Source: Lysobacter capsici (GTDB taxonomy: Bacteria; Pseudomonadota; Gammaproteobacteria; Xanthomonadales; Xanthomonadaceae). Taken from it: a stretch of DNA of 64,000 bases. The notes under the pieces were generated by a model, which saw only the letters and a program-made list of their open reading frames with translations, made no database searches and was not told the origin of the DNA. The stretch is from assembly GCF_014779555.2 (NCBI RefSeq), contig NZ_CP094357.1, positions 5,208,001 through 5,272,000 of the forward strand, written 5' to 3'. Every line of letters starts with the position of its first letter. Position 1 is the first letter of the stretch. Shown here one piece after another: positions 9,284 through 17,860 of this stretch. The translations under genes and the position numbers were made by a program.

Positions 9284-9364
9284 GAGCGGTTTTGCGCGAC
9301 GTCGCTGTGCGTAACTGCGGTTTCAGTCCGTTTCCTACCAATCCTCGCTTCGAATCTCTCAACC

Positions 9365-9577
9365 CGTCATTCCCGCGAGTCTCTCAGTCCGTCATTCCCG
9401 CAAGTCTCTCAGCCCGCCCTTTCCCGCGAATCTCCCAGCCCGTCATTCCCGCGAACGCGGGAATCCAGTGACTTTCGGGCAAGGGCGATGCATTGACGGA
9501 TGGCGAGTGGCGATCCATTCGAAGTAAGCGCGGCGACGTTTCAAGCCGCTGGATTCCCGCGTTCGCGGGAATGACGG
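9365..9577. repeat. Dispersed repeat cluster, family C, with short tandem CGTCATTCCCGCGA units
   Basis: In the 433 bp gap 9284-9716 there are three to four direct copies of a unit built on CGTCATTCCCGCGA and CTCTCAGCCCG between 9365 and 9455, followed by an inverted copy ending GCGGGAATGACGG at 9577. The unit matches the arms of the cluster at 7374-7650. No gene is seen in the remainder, which is C-rich before the deaminase start. Confidence 0.8.
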
Positions 9578-9716
9578 GCCGGAGGTGCGATCGCCTCATC
9601 AACGTCCCCCGCACTCGACCTATCAGCGCCCCCGCATTCGCCCACACCAGCGCACCCCGCACTCGACCCGGCGCCGCGCTCGCGCCAGACTGACGGCCAT
9701 CGCTCAGGAGTCCCAC

Positions 9717-10172
9717 ATGATCGCCACCCCCGACTACCGCGCCCTGCTCGCCACCGCCGTCGCCGAAGCCCGCCAGGGCCTGGCCGAGGGCGGTATTCCG
9801 ATCGGCGCGGCGCTGTTCCACGACGACGGCCGCCTGCTCGGCTGCGGCCACAACCGCCGCATCCAGGAAAACGATCCGTCCGTCCACGGCGAAACCGACG
9901 CCTTCCGCAAGGCCGGCCGCCAGCGCCGTTACCGCGACACGATCATGGTCACCACGCTCGCGCCGTGCTGGTATTGCAGCGGCCTGGTACGACAGTTCAA
10001 CATCGGCACGGTGGTGGTCGGCGAATCGGTCAACTTCAGCGGCGGCGTGGACTGGCTGCGCGAGGCCGGGGTCAAGGTGATCGATCTGGCCGACCAGGAA
10101 TGCATCGAGATGCTCGGCGGCTACATCGCCGCCAACCCCGATGTCTGGAACGAGGACATCGGCGAGGACTGA
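9717..10172 (+). CDS. Cytosine/nucleoside deaminase family zinc enzyme
   Basis: The 151-aa product shows the cytidine-deaminase-fold zinc site: HGE (His57, Glu59 as proton shuttle) and PCWYC (Cys84, Cys87). The spacing and the ending GYIAANPDVWNEDIGED resemble the yeast-type cytosine deaminases, which convert cytosine to uracil, rather than TadA, but the exact substrate is inferred. The start is set by AGGAG about 9 nt before the ATG at 9717. The next gene begins 39 bp downstream on the same strand. Confidence 0.88.
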   Translation: MIATPDYRALLATAVAEARQGLAEGGIPIGAALFHDDGRLLGCGHNRRIQENDPSVHGETDAFRKAGRQRRYRDTIMVTTLAPCWYCSGLVRQFNIGTVVVGESVNFSGGVDWLREAGVKVIDLADQECIEMLGGYIAANPDVWNEDIGED

Positions 10173-10211
10173 TCCGCGCCGCTACGGCGCAACGAAGGGA
10201 AAGGAGTTCCC

Positions 10212-11480
10212 ATGCGCACCATCGCGATCGCTTTGGCTTGGATGTTGTGGCTGCATGCCGCGGCGGCGGCGGAACCGGATGGACGCGACTGCAGCGAGAA
10301 GTTCGGCGGCAGCGCGGTCACCATTATCTGCCGCCACGCCGCCGCCGGCGCCTCGGTGTCGATCGTGCCGTCTTCGAGCGCGCGCTGCGGCAGCCCGCGA
10401 CCGCCGCGGGTGGAATATTTCGGCGCGAACAGCCTCGGACGCGCGCGAGCGTTCGACATCGATGCCGGCGAAACCGGCGAATGCCGCTACGCCGACGGCC
10501 GCACCGTGCGGGTGCGCGCCGAGCGCGAGCCCGATCCGCTGATCGGCGCCTGCAACGCCGATCCGGCAGTGCGATTCTCGTTGTGGCTCGACGGCCGCAA
10601 GCTGCGCAGTCGCGCGCCGGTGTACGGGCGCTGCGCGCAGCCGCGTCCGGGCTGGAATTACCGGATCGGCGCCGAGGGCGCCTTCGACTGCAGCGACCCG
10701 GACTGCGTGGCCCTGGCCGATCCGGCCTCGCTGCCGGTGGATACTCTCGAATACTCACCGCACGGCCAGGCATCGCCCCAGCCCGGCAGTCTGCAGCGGC
10801 GGCTCGATCGCGACCCGGTCTGCGCCGCGGTCGAACGCGAACTGCGCCGCGACTGGCGCGCGTTCGACGTCTACGCGCCGCGCGCATCGACAGGCGCGCT
10901 GCGCCGGCTCAATCCGTTCCCGCGCGACAACCCCGAGCCGCCGCCGGCCGATGCCGCGCTGCCCGCCGGCGCGGCCTTCAGCTACGGCAGGATGCATCGC
11001 CACGATTTCGATTTCGACAACGACGGCCTGCTCGACCGGATCTACAGCAACGACACCGACGGTCAGGGCGATGCCTATTTCTCGCCGCTGCTGGTGCAAT
11101 CCGGCCGCGCGGCCGGACGCTTCGAACCGCTCGCGGGCGAGGAGGCGGTGATCGCGGTGCCGTGCCGATGGGATCCGGACGTGCCGTCGCTGCGCCAGTG
11201 CGAAGATCTGCGCTTCGCTTCCGCCGACACGCTGCCCAGAGGCGTGCAGGCGGTGCCCGCGCCGGCCGAGGTGGCGCCGGCCGAGGGCCTCGACGCGCAA
11301 CGCCGGTTTTTCCGTACCCGTTACACCACCACCCTGCCCTTCGCCTACCGCGGCATCACCTTCGTCGCGCTGTACAGCGTCGGCGTACCGTCGCGCGATT
11401 ACCTCGGCGTGTACCGGCCCGGGCCGCGCGGCGCACAGCAGGCGGTGTGTCTGATTCACCGGGTGCCGCCGAATATGTAA
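10212..11480 (+). CDS. Secreted protein of unknown function with a calcium-loop-like motif
   Basis: I do not recognise the family. The 422-aa product has a signal peptide (MRTIAIALAW, hydrophobic to about residue 19, AAAAA cleavage region). It has an N-terminal half rich in Cys and Arg and, around residue 260-275, the segment HDFDFDNDGLLDRI, which looks like the D-x-D-x-D-G loop of FG-GAP/VCBS-type calcium sites. A single such loop does not make a propeller. A good Shine-Dalgarno (AAAGGAG) precedes the start. It is 39 bp after the deaminase gene and 62 bp before a GNAT gene, so the three could be one transcript. Confidence 0.75.
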   Translation: MRTIAIALAWMLWLHAAAAAEPDGRDCSEKFGGSAVTIICRHAAAGASVSIVPSSSARCGSPRPPRVEYFGANSLGRARAFDIDAGETGECRYADGRTVRVRAEREPDPLIGACNADPAVRFSLWLDGRKLRSRAPVYGRCAQPRPGWNYRIGAEGAFDCSDPDCVALADPASLPVDTLEYSPHGQASPQPGSLQRRLDRDPVCAAVERELRRDWRAFDVYAPRASTGALRRLNPFPRDNPEPPPADAALPAGAAFSYGRMHRHDFDFDNDGLLDRIYSNDTDGQGDAYFSPLLVQSGRAAGRFEPLAGEEAVIAVPCRWDPDVPSLRQCEDLRFASADTLPRGVQAVPAPAEVAPAEGLDAQRRFFRTRYTTTLPFAYRGITFVALYSVGVPSRDYLGVYRPGPRGAQQAVCLIHRVPPNM

Positions 11481-11542
11481 CCGCCGCGGGGGCCCGCGCA
11501 TCTGTGCAAGCAGCCGGGCGCGCGTGCAAAATTGGATTCACG

Positions 11543-12016
11543 ATGCGCGCCCCGCCGGCCCCGCCCCTGTCGATCCGCCCCTACCAACTCAGCGATTGGC
11601 CGCGCCTGTGCGAAATCCACGACCGCGCGCGCATCGACGAGCTGCGGCTCAGCGCCGATGTCGCCGCGTTCCGCAGTCTGCCGCGCACCGCGCACACTGA
11701 GGGCTTGTTTCGCGACCGGCTCGACGTCGGCGAACTCGACGGCGTGGTGCAAGGCTTCGTCGCCTACCGGCGCAATTCGCTGAACTGGCTGTACGTGCAT
11801 CCGGACTGCTACCGCCGCGGAGTCGGCCGCGCCTTGCTGCGCCATGCCATCGCGTTCTCCGGCCCGGTCTTCAGCACCCAGGCCTTGCTGGGCAACGAGC
11901 CGGCGTTGGAGCTGTATCGCTCGGAAGGTTTCGTCGAGGTCGAGCGGCGTGCGGGACGATTGGCCGAGAGCGACGAGTTTCCGGCGATGGGGGTGATTTT
12001 GGAGCGGCGGCGCTGA
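11543..12016 (+). CDS. GNAT family N-acetyltransferase
   Basis: This 157-aa protein begins with LSIRPYQLSDW, the common GNAT N-terminus, and carries WLYVHPDCYRRGVGRALL (the Q/R-x-x-G-x-G/A acetyl-CoA loop, around residues 84-101) and a C-terminal NEPALELYRSEGF strand-helix. The substrate is unknown. It shares strand and short spacing with the secreted protein before it. Its stop is 38 bp from the stop of the convergent DUF2269 gene. Confidence 0.85.
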   Translation: MRAPPAPPLSIRPYQLSDWPRLCEIHDRARIDELRLSADVAAFRSLPRTAHTEGLFRDRLDVGELDGVVQGFVAYRRNSLNWLYVHPDCYRRGVGRALLRHAIAFSGPVFSTQALLGNEPALELYRSEGFVEVERRAGRLAESDEFPAMGVILERRR

Positions 12017-12054
12017 GGGGCGGAGGTTTGTAGCTTCGGATGATTGCGGCAGGG

Positions 12055-12528
12055 CTACGTCGCCGCGGTTGGCTTGAGCACCATCAGCCAGAAGATCGCC
12101 ATCACGCTCAGGAACGCGGGCCAGCCGAGCCAGAACCACCAGCGCATCGTGCGGTAATACGCCGGCGACAACGCTTCGCCCGCGGCCGCGGCTTCGCTCG
12201 CCAACCGCTTCGCGCGCGCCTGCAGCCACAGCACCGGCAACCAACACGCGCCGACCACGAAGAACAGCACCAGCGCGGTCTTGAGCCAGAACACCGACGG
12301 CGGCATACCCAGGTGCAGCATCAGCCATACGCCGGTGGCGAACTGCACGATCACCGCCGGCGCGGTGAAGCAGGCGTCGGCGATCACCACCGTGCGCGCG
12401 GTCTCGGCGATCACCTTCGCATCGCCGCGCTTGTGCGCGATCCAGAAGAAGAACGCGATGCCCAGGCCGGTGCCGAACAACAAGGTCGACGACAGGATGT
12501 GTATCCACTTCACCCACAGATAGAGCAT
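12055..12528 (-). CDS. DUF2269-type integral membrane protein
   Basis: The 157-aa product has four hydrophobic segments (about residues 3-30, 47-72, 80-105 and 131-150) and starts MLYLWVKWIHILSSTLLFG, typical of the DUF2269 family. His10 lies in the first helix, as in several membrane proteins that bind heme, but no activity is known. It begins 4 bp after the stop of the SDR/DoxX-like gene, so the two are translated from one mRNA. My recollection is that this pairing occurs in other proteobacteria, which would point to a shared function; that is not checked here. Confidence 0.8.
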   Translation of the reverse strand: MLYLWVKWIHILSSTLLFGTGLGIAFFFWIAHKRGDAKVIAETARTVVIADACFTAPAVIVQFATGVWLMLHLGMPPSVFWLKTALVLFFVVGACWLPVLWLQARAKRLASEAAAAGEALSPAYYRTMRWWFWLGWPAFLSVMAIFWLMVLKPTAAT

Positions 12529-12532
12529 CGGT

Positions 12533-13849
12533 TTATCTCCTGTACGCCAGCACCCAGGCCACCGCGAGCGCCGGCAGCACCACCAGATTCTTCGCCAGTC
12601 CGCCGAGCGGATCGAGCCACTGCATCGGCAGCAAGATGCCGAACACCACGGTGTAGGCCAGCACGCTGATGCCCATCAGGCCGAGCATCCAACGCGGCCG
12701 CCAGCCGATCAACAGCCCCGCGGCGAGCATGGCATCGAGCGTCGCGGTCGCGCGCGCCAGCGCCACCGGATGCATCGCCTGCATCGGCGAACCGGCGGTC
12801 ATCGCTTCGATCGTCGCCGCCGACGTGAGCCATCCGGCCACGGCCGAGATTAGCCACAGCGCGACGATCGCCAGGCGCAAGGTCGGCGCGAGGAAGTACA
12901 GCTGCGCCTGCCAACGGTCCTGGACCTGGCTCGGCGTGGCCGCGAGCACCTGCGGCAGATCGCGCGCGGCGTGGCCGAAGTCGGCCTGCACCCGCACCGG
13001 CGCATCGGCCGCGGTGATGTTGCCGCGCCGGAGCATGCGCCACATGGTCTCGCCGACCGGGCCGCGGCCGAGGCGTTCGCTGATCGCGACCTGCAGCGAC
13101 ACCAGCGATTGCGGGAAATCGATCGCGCGGGTGCCGTCGATGCGCAGCCAGCGCCGCCACTGGGTCTGGTACTCGCGCAGCGTCATCGTGCGCGGCCCGC
13201 CGATTTCGTAGATGCCGCGTTGGGTGCCCGCCGCCGCGCGCGCGGCGATCTCGCCGAGGTCTTCGGCCGCGACCGGCTGCAACGGCCAGTGGCCGTCGCC
13301 GGGCAGCAACTGCCAGCCCGGAAACGCGGCCAGCGCGCGCAACAGCGAGGTGCCGCCATAGGAACCCGAGGCGGCGTAGACGATCGACGGCCGCAGCACC
13401 ACCGCGCTCAGCGGCAGCGCGAGCAAGGCCTCATCGAAACGGTGCTTGGAGGCGAGAAAGCCGCCGTCCTCGGCCTGGCCGAGCGCGGAGATCTGCACGA
13501 AACGGGGTACGCCGTGGTCGACGCAGGCCTGCGCCAGCGCGAGCGGGCCGTCGACGTGGATGGTCTGGAAGGTCTGCACGCCGGTCTCGCGCAGGATGCC
13601 GGCGACGTTGACCACCGCATCGACGCCGCGCAGGCTGTCGCGCCAGTCCTCGGGCGTGGTCATGCGGGCCAGATCGGCGGCGCGTTCGTCCTCGCGCAAT
13701 GCGCGGCCGCTGTCGCGCACGCCGCGCAGCACGCGCCAACCGTGGCGATGCAGGGCGGCGATCAGATAGCCGGCGAGAAACCCATTGGCGCCGATGACCA
13801 AGGCGGTGCGCGCGGTGTCGGTCCGTTGCGCGGGTGCGGTGTCGTCCAT
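12533..13849 (-). CDS. SDR/NmrA-like NAD(P)-binding protein fused to DoxX-like membrane domain
   Basis: The 438-aa protein has two parts. Residues 1-300 form an atypical SDR: VIGANGFLAGYL (glycine loop G-x-x-G-x-x-G variant near residue 20), VVNVAGILRETG, and VDHGVPRFVQISALG, the strand with the catalytic-type Ser. Residues about 310-438 carry four membrane helices like the DoxX_3 domain (LRLAIVALWLISAVAGW to LVVLPALAVAWVLAYRR). The N-terminus is therefore cytosolic and tethered to the membrane. The start at 13849 is the ATG with the shortest leader before the Rossmann fold. Substrate and function are unknown. DUF2269 follows after 4 bp. Confidence 0.83.
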   Translation of the reverse strand: MDDTAPAQRTDTARTALVIGANGFLAGYLIAALHRHGWRVLRGVRDSGRALREDERAADLARMTTPEDWRDSLRGVDAVVNVAGILRETGVQTFQTIHVDGPLALAQACVDHGVPRFVQISALGQAEDGGFLASKHRFDEALLALPLSAVVLRPSIVYAASGSYGGTSLLRALAAFPGWQLLPGDGHWPLQPVAAEDLGEIAARAAAGTQRGIYEIGGPRTMTLREYQTQWRRWLRIDGTRAIDFPQSLVSLQVAISERLGRGPVGETMWRMLRRGNITAADAPVRVQADFGHAARDLPQVLAATPSQVQDRWQAQLYFLAPTLRLAIVALWLISAVAGWLTSAATIEAMTAGSPMQAMHPVALARATATLDAMLAAGLLIGWRPRWMLGLMGISVLAYTVVFGILLPMQWLDPLGGLAKNLVVLPALAVAWVLAYRR

Positions 13850-13938
13850 GGGGCGACACGGTAGCAGAGCGGGTGCGGAATTCGGACTGCTTGCGCGATA
13901 AATTCGTGTGCGCATTCGGCCGATCTTCGCGCCCTATT

Positions 13939-14090
13939 CCCTCTCCCGCTTGCGGGAGAGGGTTAGGGTGAGGGTGCGAAGCGTAGGTTGTAACGCTGCT
14001 GCGTATCAGGCGACGCGGCCTGCGATGTTCCCTCACCCCAACCCCTCTCAGCTCTGCACTCCCTATGGTCGCCGCAAGCGGGAGAGGGGC
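13939..14090. repeat. Dispersed palindromic element, family A (GGGAGAGGG / GTGAGGG)
   Basis: About 152 bp between the SDR/DoxX gene start and the hslU stop. The left half is CCCTCTCCCGC-TT-GCGGGAGAGGG followed by TTAGGGTGAGGG; the right half is CCCTCACCCCAACCCCTCTC, a 30-nt interruption, then GCAAGCGGGAGAGGGG. The two halves are inverted copies. Other copies lie at 50234-50385 and 55933-56083, and an inside-out version lies within the gene at 30909-33938. Confidence 0.85.
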
Positions 14091-14120
14091 TTTGGAACGG
14101 CTGCGAACTACAGGTACGAA

Positions 14121-15494
14121 TTACAGGATGTAACGGCTCAAATCCGGATCCTGCACCAACTCGCCCAGATGTTCCTCGACATAGGCGCGATCAATCGTGA
14201 CTGCCTGTCCGTCGCGGTCGGGCGCCTCGTAGCTCAAGGTATCGAGCAGGCGCTCGAGCACCGTATGCAGACGACGCGCGCCGATATTCTCCTGCCGCTC
14301 GTTGACCTGCGCGGCGATCTCGGCCAGACGATCCACCGCGTCGGCGGTGAATTGCAGGTTCACGCCCTCGGTCTTGAGCAACTCGACGTACTGGGTGGTC
14401 AGCGCAGCCTTCGGCTCGGTCAGGATGCGGACGAAATCGTCCTTGGTCAGCGCGGTCAGCTCGACCCGGATCGGGAAGCGGCCCTGCAACTCCGGAATCA
14501 GGTCGCTGGGCTTGGCCAGATGGAACGCGCCGGACGCGATGAACAGGATGTGGTCGGTCTTGACCACGCCGTACTTGGTGCTCACGGTCGAACCTTCGAC
14601 CAGCGGCAACAGATCGCGCTGCACGCCTTCGCGGCTGACATCGCCGCCGCTCATGCCCGACTCGCCGCGCTTGGCGACCTTGTCGATCTCGTCGATGAAC
14701 ACGATGCCGTGCTGCTCGCAGGCTTCGATCGCGGCCTGGCGGATGTCGTCTTCGTTGACCAGCTTGCCGGCCTCCTCTTCGATCAGCTGCGGACGCGCGG
14801 CCTTGATCGTGAGGTGCTTCTTCTGGCTCTTGCCGCCGGACACCTGCGAGAACATCTGCCGCAGCTGCTGGCCCATTTCCTCCATGCCCGGCGGCGCCAT
14901 GATGTCGACGCCGACGTTGAGCGAGGTTTCGATCTCGATCTCGCGCTCGTCCAGCTCGCCGCTGCGCAATTGCTTGCGCAGTTTGGCGCGAGTGTCGCTG
15001 TCGGGCGCGCTGTGATCGGCGGCCGGGGTTTCCGCGCCGAAGCCGAAACCGCCGGGCACGCGCTTGGGCAGCAGCGCGTCGAGGATGCGGTCCTCGGCGC
15101 GGTCTTCGGCCTGGGTACGCACGCGGGTCTTGGCCTGCTCGCGATACAGCTTGACCGCGGTGTCGGCCAGATCGCGCACGATCTGTTCGACGTCCTTGCC
15201 GACGTAGCCGACCTCGGTGAAGCGCGTGGCCTCGACCTTGACGAACGGCGCGTTGGCGAGCGTCGCCAGGCGGCGCGCGATCTCGGTCTTGCCGACGCCG
15301 GTCGGGCCGATCATCAAAATGTTCTTGGGCATGACTTCGTTGCGCAGATCGTCGTCGAGCTGCATGCGCCGCCAGCGGTTGCGCAGCGCGATCGCGACCG
15401 CGCGCTTGGCCGCGTGCTGACCGACGATGTGGCGATCGAGTTCCTGCACGATTTCGCGCGGGGTCATGGTGGCGTGGGTGTTGTCGGGTTTCAT
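14121..15494 (-). CDS. hslU: ATP-dependent protease ATPase subunit HslU (ClpY)
   Basis: The 457-aa product is HslU, the AAA+ unfoldase of the HslUV protease. It has [17 protein letters not shown] at the N-terminus, Walker [10 protein letters not shown], Walker B FIDEIDKV, the inserted I domain (about residues 110-240), sensor-type [10 protein letters not shown] near residue 405, and the C-terminal LSRYIL tail that docks into HslV. HslU normally is about 443 residues; the extra length lies in the I domain. I start at 15494 ([16 protein letters not shown]); the inner ATG at 15467 is possible, and neither has a clear Shine-Dalgarno. It follows hslV after 113 bp of repeat sequence. Confidence 0.96.
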   Translation of the reverse strand: MKPDNTHATMTPREIVQELDRHIVGQHAAKRAVAIALRNRWRRMQLDDDLRNEVMPKNILMIGPTGVGKTEIARRLATLANAPFVKVEATRFTEVGYVGKDVEQIVRDLADTAVKLYREQAKTRVRTQAEDRAEDRILDALLPKRVPGGFGFGAETPAADHSAPDSDTRAKLRKQLRSGELDEREIEIETSLNVGVDIMAPPGMEEMGQQLRQMFSQVSGGKSQKKHLTIKAARPQLIEEEAGKLVNEDDIRQAAIEACEQHGIVFIDEIDKVAKRGESGMSGGDVSREGVQRDLLPLVEGSTVSTKYGVVKTDHILFIASGAFHLAKPSDLIPELQGRFPIRVELTALTKDDFVRILTEPKAALTTQYVELLKTEGVNLQFTADAVDRLAEIAAQVNERQENIGARRLHTVLERLLDTLSYEAPDRDGQAVTIDRAYVEEHLGELVQDPDLSRYIL

Positions 15495-15501
15495 GGTGTT
15501 T

Positions 15502-15604
15502 TCGGGAATGGGGAATAGGGAATCGGGAATGGTCAAAGCACGCGGTGAAACGAGGTCGGGGAGAAACGCTCTCGCGATTCCCTATTCCCGATTCTCCATT
15601 CCCG
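15502..15604. repeat. Inverted heptamer-type repeat between hslV and hslU
   Basis: The left arm (15502-15532) is built from GGGAATG/GGGAATA/GGGAATC units and the right arm (15573-15604) from ATTCCCT/ATTCCCG units, so the RNA between hslV and hslU can fold into a long imperfect stem. The same heptamer type is expanded at 38598-38740. Confidence 0.75.
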
Positions 15605-15607
15605 GCT

Positions 15608-16159
15608 TCAAAGCTCCTCCACCACCACATTGCGATTCGTATAAATGCACACGTCGCCGGCGATGCCGATCGACTCGGTGGCGATGGTGCGCGCGTCGAG
15701 TTGGGTGTGGGCCATCAGCGCGCGCGCGGCGGACAGCGCGTACATGCCGCCAGAACCGATCGCGATGATGCCGTCTTCGGGCTCGATCACATCGCCCGTG
15801 CCGCTGATGATCAAGGAGGTTTCCTTGTCGGCCACCGCGAGCAGCGCTTCGAGTTTTCCAAGGCGCCGTTCGGTGCGCCAGTCCTTGGCCAGTTCGACCG
15901 CGGCGCGGGTCAGCTGGCCGTGCTTTTCCAGCTTGGCTTCGAACAATTCGAACAAGGTGAACGCGTCGGCGGCGGCGCCGGCGAAACCGGCCAATACCTG
16001 GCCGTCGCGGCCCAGGCGGCGCACTTTGCGCGCGTTCGACTTCATGACGGTGTGGCCGAGCGTCACCTGACCGTCGCCGGCCACGGCGACGCGGCCGTCG
16101 CGGCGTACCGAGACGATCGTGGTGGCGTGAAATACGTTGGGGTTCTGACTGGGGTCCAT
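15608..16159 (-). CDS. hslV: ATP-dependent protease peptidase subunit HslV (ClpQ)
   Basis: The 183-aa product is the proteasome-beta-like peptidase of HslUV. After a 12-residue propeptide the sequence reads [10 protein letters not shown]; Thr13 becomes the catalytic N-terminal Thr1 after processing. Further motifs are [20 protein letters not shown] and [14 protein letters not shown], all expected. E. coli HslV has only the initiator Met before its Thr, so a 12-residue leader is longer than in that model but is common in relatives. GGAGG lies 6 nt upstream of the ATG. It is preceded by xerC and followed by hslU on the same strand. Confidence 0.97.
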   Translation of the reverse strand: MDPSQNPNVFHATTIVSVRRDGRVAVAGDGQVTLGHTVMKSNARKVRRLGRDGQVLAGFAGAAADAFTLFELFEAKLEKHGQLTRAAVELAKDWRTERRLGKLEALLAVADKETSLIISGTGDVIEPEDGIIAIGSGGMYALSAARALMAHTQLDARTIATESIGIAGDVCIYTNRNVVVEEL

Positions 16160-16199
16160 GTGGCCTCCGGGGTTCCCAGACGAAGTGGGGCTGTGCCCG

Positions 16200-16392
16200 G
16201 CCGGTTCAAGGCTGGGGGCCAGGAAACGAGTAGAGAAAAGTGAGGAGCGAGTAAGGCGAAGCCGTCGCCGGCTGTCCCGCGCCGCGCGTCACCCGTTGCC
16301 GCTGCCAGCGAGAAACGAGTGCAGAAAAGTGAAAAATGAGTAAAGCAGAGCCGACGCCAGCCGCCGCGCTCCACTCACTTCTCACTCCTGTG
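16200..16392. repeat. Imperfect direct/inverted short repeats between xerC and hslV
   Basis: The 236 bp gap has two direct copies of a sequence built on GAGAAACGAGTNNAGAAAAGTGA with an AGCCG.CGCCGGC stretch after each (about 16222-16290 and 16307-16368), and an inverted fragment CTCACTTCTCACTCCTG at 16374-16390. No gene fits here. Confidence 0.6.
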
Positions 16393-16395
16393 AAC

Positions 16396-17280
16396 TCACT
16401 CCTGCTTCTTCCGCTTGGCCCGAGGATGCGCCGCGTCGTACACCTTCGCCAGATGCTGGAAATCCAGATGCGTATAGATCTGGGTGGTGGCGATGTCGGC
16501 GTGGCCGAGCAGTTCCTGCACGCCGCGCAGATCGCCGGAGGATTCCAGGATGTGGCTGGCGAAGGAATGCCGCAGCAGATGCGGATGCACGCGCTTGAAC
16601 AGGCCCTGGCGCTGGGCGAGCTGGCGGATGCGCAGTTGCACCGCGCGCGGCGTGATCGCGCCGCCGCCGCGTCCGGGAAACACCTGCGCGTCGTTGCCGG
16701 CGCCGGTCGATGCGCGCCACTCGCGCAAGGCGGCGCGCGCATGCGAGCCCAGCGGCACGATCCGCTGCTTGCCGCCCTTGCCGAGCACGGTGACCAGGCC
16801 GTCGTCGAGGTCCAGGTCGCGCCAACGCAAGGCGCACAACTCGCTCAGGCGCACGCCGGAGGAATAGAACAGCTCCAGCACGGCGCGGTCGCGCAGGCCC
16901 AGCGGCACGTCGGTCGGCACCTCGACCAGCACCTTGGCTTCATCCGGATCGAGCACCTGCGGCAGCTTGCGCGGCGCTTTCGGCGCGCGGATCGCCGCGG
17001 CCGGACTGGCGGCCAGATGGCCTTGCTTGACCTGCCACAGATAAAAGCTGCGACACGCCGACAAGCGCCGCTGCAGGCTCTTGGGCGTCAATCCGCGCCG
17101 ACGTTCGGCGGCGATGAACGCGCGCAGGTCCTCGGTCTGCAAGGCCATTACGTCGCCGCGTCCGCTCTCTTCCGCCCACAGCCACAACGCGGCCAGATCG
17201 CGCTGGTACGCGTCGAGCGTATGCGCGGACATGCGCCGCTCCACGCGCAAATGATCGAGAAATGTTTCGACGGCGTTCAT
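16396..17280 (-). CDS. xerC: Tyrosine recombinase XerC
   Basis: The 294-aa product is a full-length Xer recombinase. The core-binding domain covers residues 1-85. The catalytic domain has Arg144 (GVRLSELCALRW), Lys168 in LGKGGKQR, His234/Arg237 in HLLRHSF, His260 in LLGHADIATTQIYTH and the nucleophile Tyr269. The C-terminal HPRAKRK is typical of XerC rather than XerD, and the position near dapF and DUF484 matches the dapF-xerC arrangement in E. coli. With XerD it resolves chromosome dimers at dif during division. The small TPR gene lies 60 bp upstream. Confidence 0.95.
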   Translation of the reverse strand: MNAVETFLDHLRVERRMSAHTLDAYQRDLAALWLWAEESGRGDVMALQTEDLRAFIAAERRRGLTPKSLQRRLSACRSFYLWQVKQGHLAASPAAAIRAPKAPRKLPQVLDPDEAKVLVEVPTDVPLGLRDRAVLELFYSSGVRLSELCALRWRDLDLDDGLVTVLGKGGKQRIVPLGSHARAALREWRASTGAGNDAQVFPGRGGGAITPRAVQLRIRQLAQRQGLFKRVHPHLLRHSFASHILESSGDLRGVQELLGHADIATTQIYTHLDFQHLAKVYDAAHPRAKRKKQE

Positions 17281-17340
17281 GCCTTGCGATCGTACTCGCT
17301 TCGGCGTCGCGGCGATGCGCGGCGAGGCTCGATGCGGACG

Positions 17341-17826
17341 CTACCAGCCGTCGCGCGGCGCCTGCATGCGGGTCTTGAGGAACTCGAAATATTTCGGGTC
17401 CTCGCCCTCGAAAATAGCCAGGCCGCGACCAGCATGCGCGCTGGCCAGATAGGCGCGGCACAGTTCGTCGGCGGCGCGATCGCTGTCGCCGAGTTCGTAG
17501 TGCGCCCGGCCCAGGCGCAGGTGCAGCGCCGCATCACCGAGCGCGTCGCGGCAGGAGATCGCGTCGATATAGGCGTTCGACGCGGTTTCGAAGTCGCCCG
17601 ATTGCCAGTACACATCGCCGAGCACAGCGAACAACTGCGCGGCCTGCGGCCACTGGCCCGGTGGTTCGGGCAGCAATTCCAGCGCTTCCAGGCAATGCCG
17701 ATACGCCTGCTGGCGACCGTCGGCGTCGTTGCGCGCGAGCGCGCGCACGGCCTGCGAGGACAGACCCTCGACCCGCCGCTGCACGTCGTCGGGCAGGCGC
17801 TTGTTGCCTTTGAACAAACCGAACAT
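17341..17826 (-). CDS. Small TPR-like protein of unknown function
   Basis: The 161-aa product is soluble and helical. Residues about 62-130 read as two tetratricopeptide-type hairpins (AAQLFAVLGDVYWQSGDFETASNAYIDAI, split here by its motif: LGDVYW-x-GDFETA; then LRLGRAHYELGDSDRAADEL). The ends are MFGLFKG and YFEFLKTRMQ. It has no signal peptide. It lies between DUF484 (34 bp upstream) and xerC (60 bp downstream), where E. coli has no gene. The context suggests a scaffold or adaptor role, but this is not shown. Confidence 0.8.
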   Translation of the reverse strand: MFGLFKGNKRLPDDVQRRVEGLSSQAVRALARNDADGRQQAYRHCLEALELLPEPPGQWPQAAQLFAVLGDVYWQSGDFETASNAYIDAISCRDALGDAALHLRLGRAHYELGDSDRAADELCRAYLASAHAGRGLAIFEGEDPKYFEFLKTRMQAPRDGW

Positions 17827-17860
17827 GGACCTCTCCTTGGTTCCAGTGGCGGCGCGCGGG

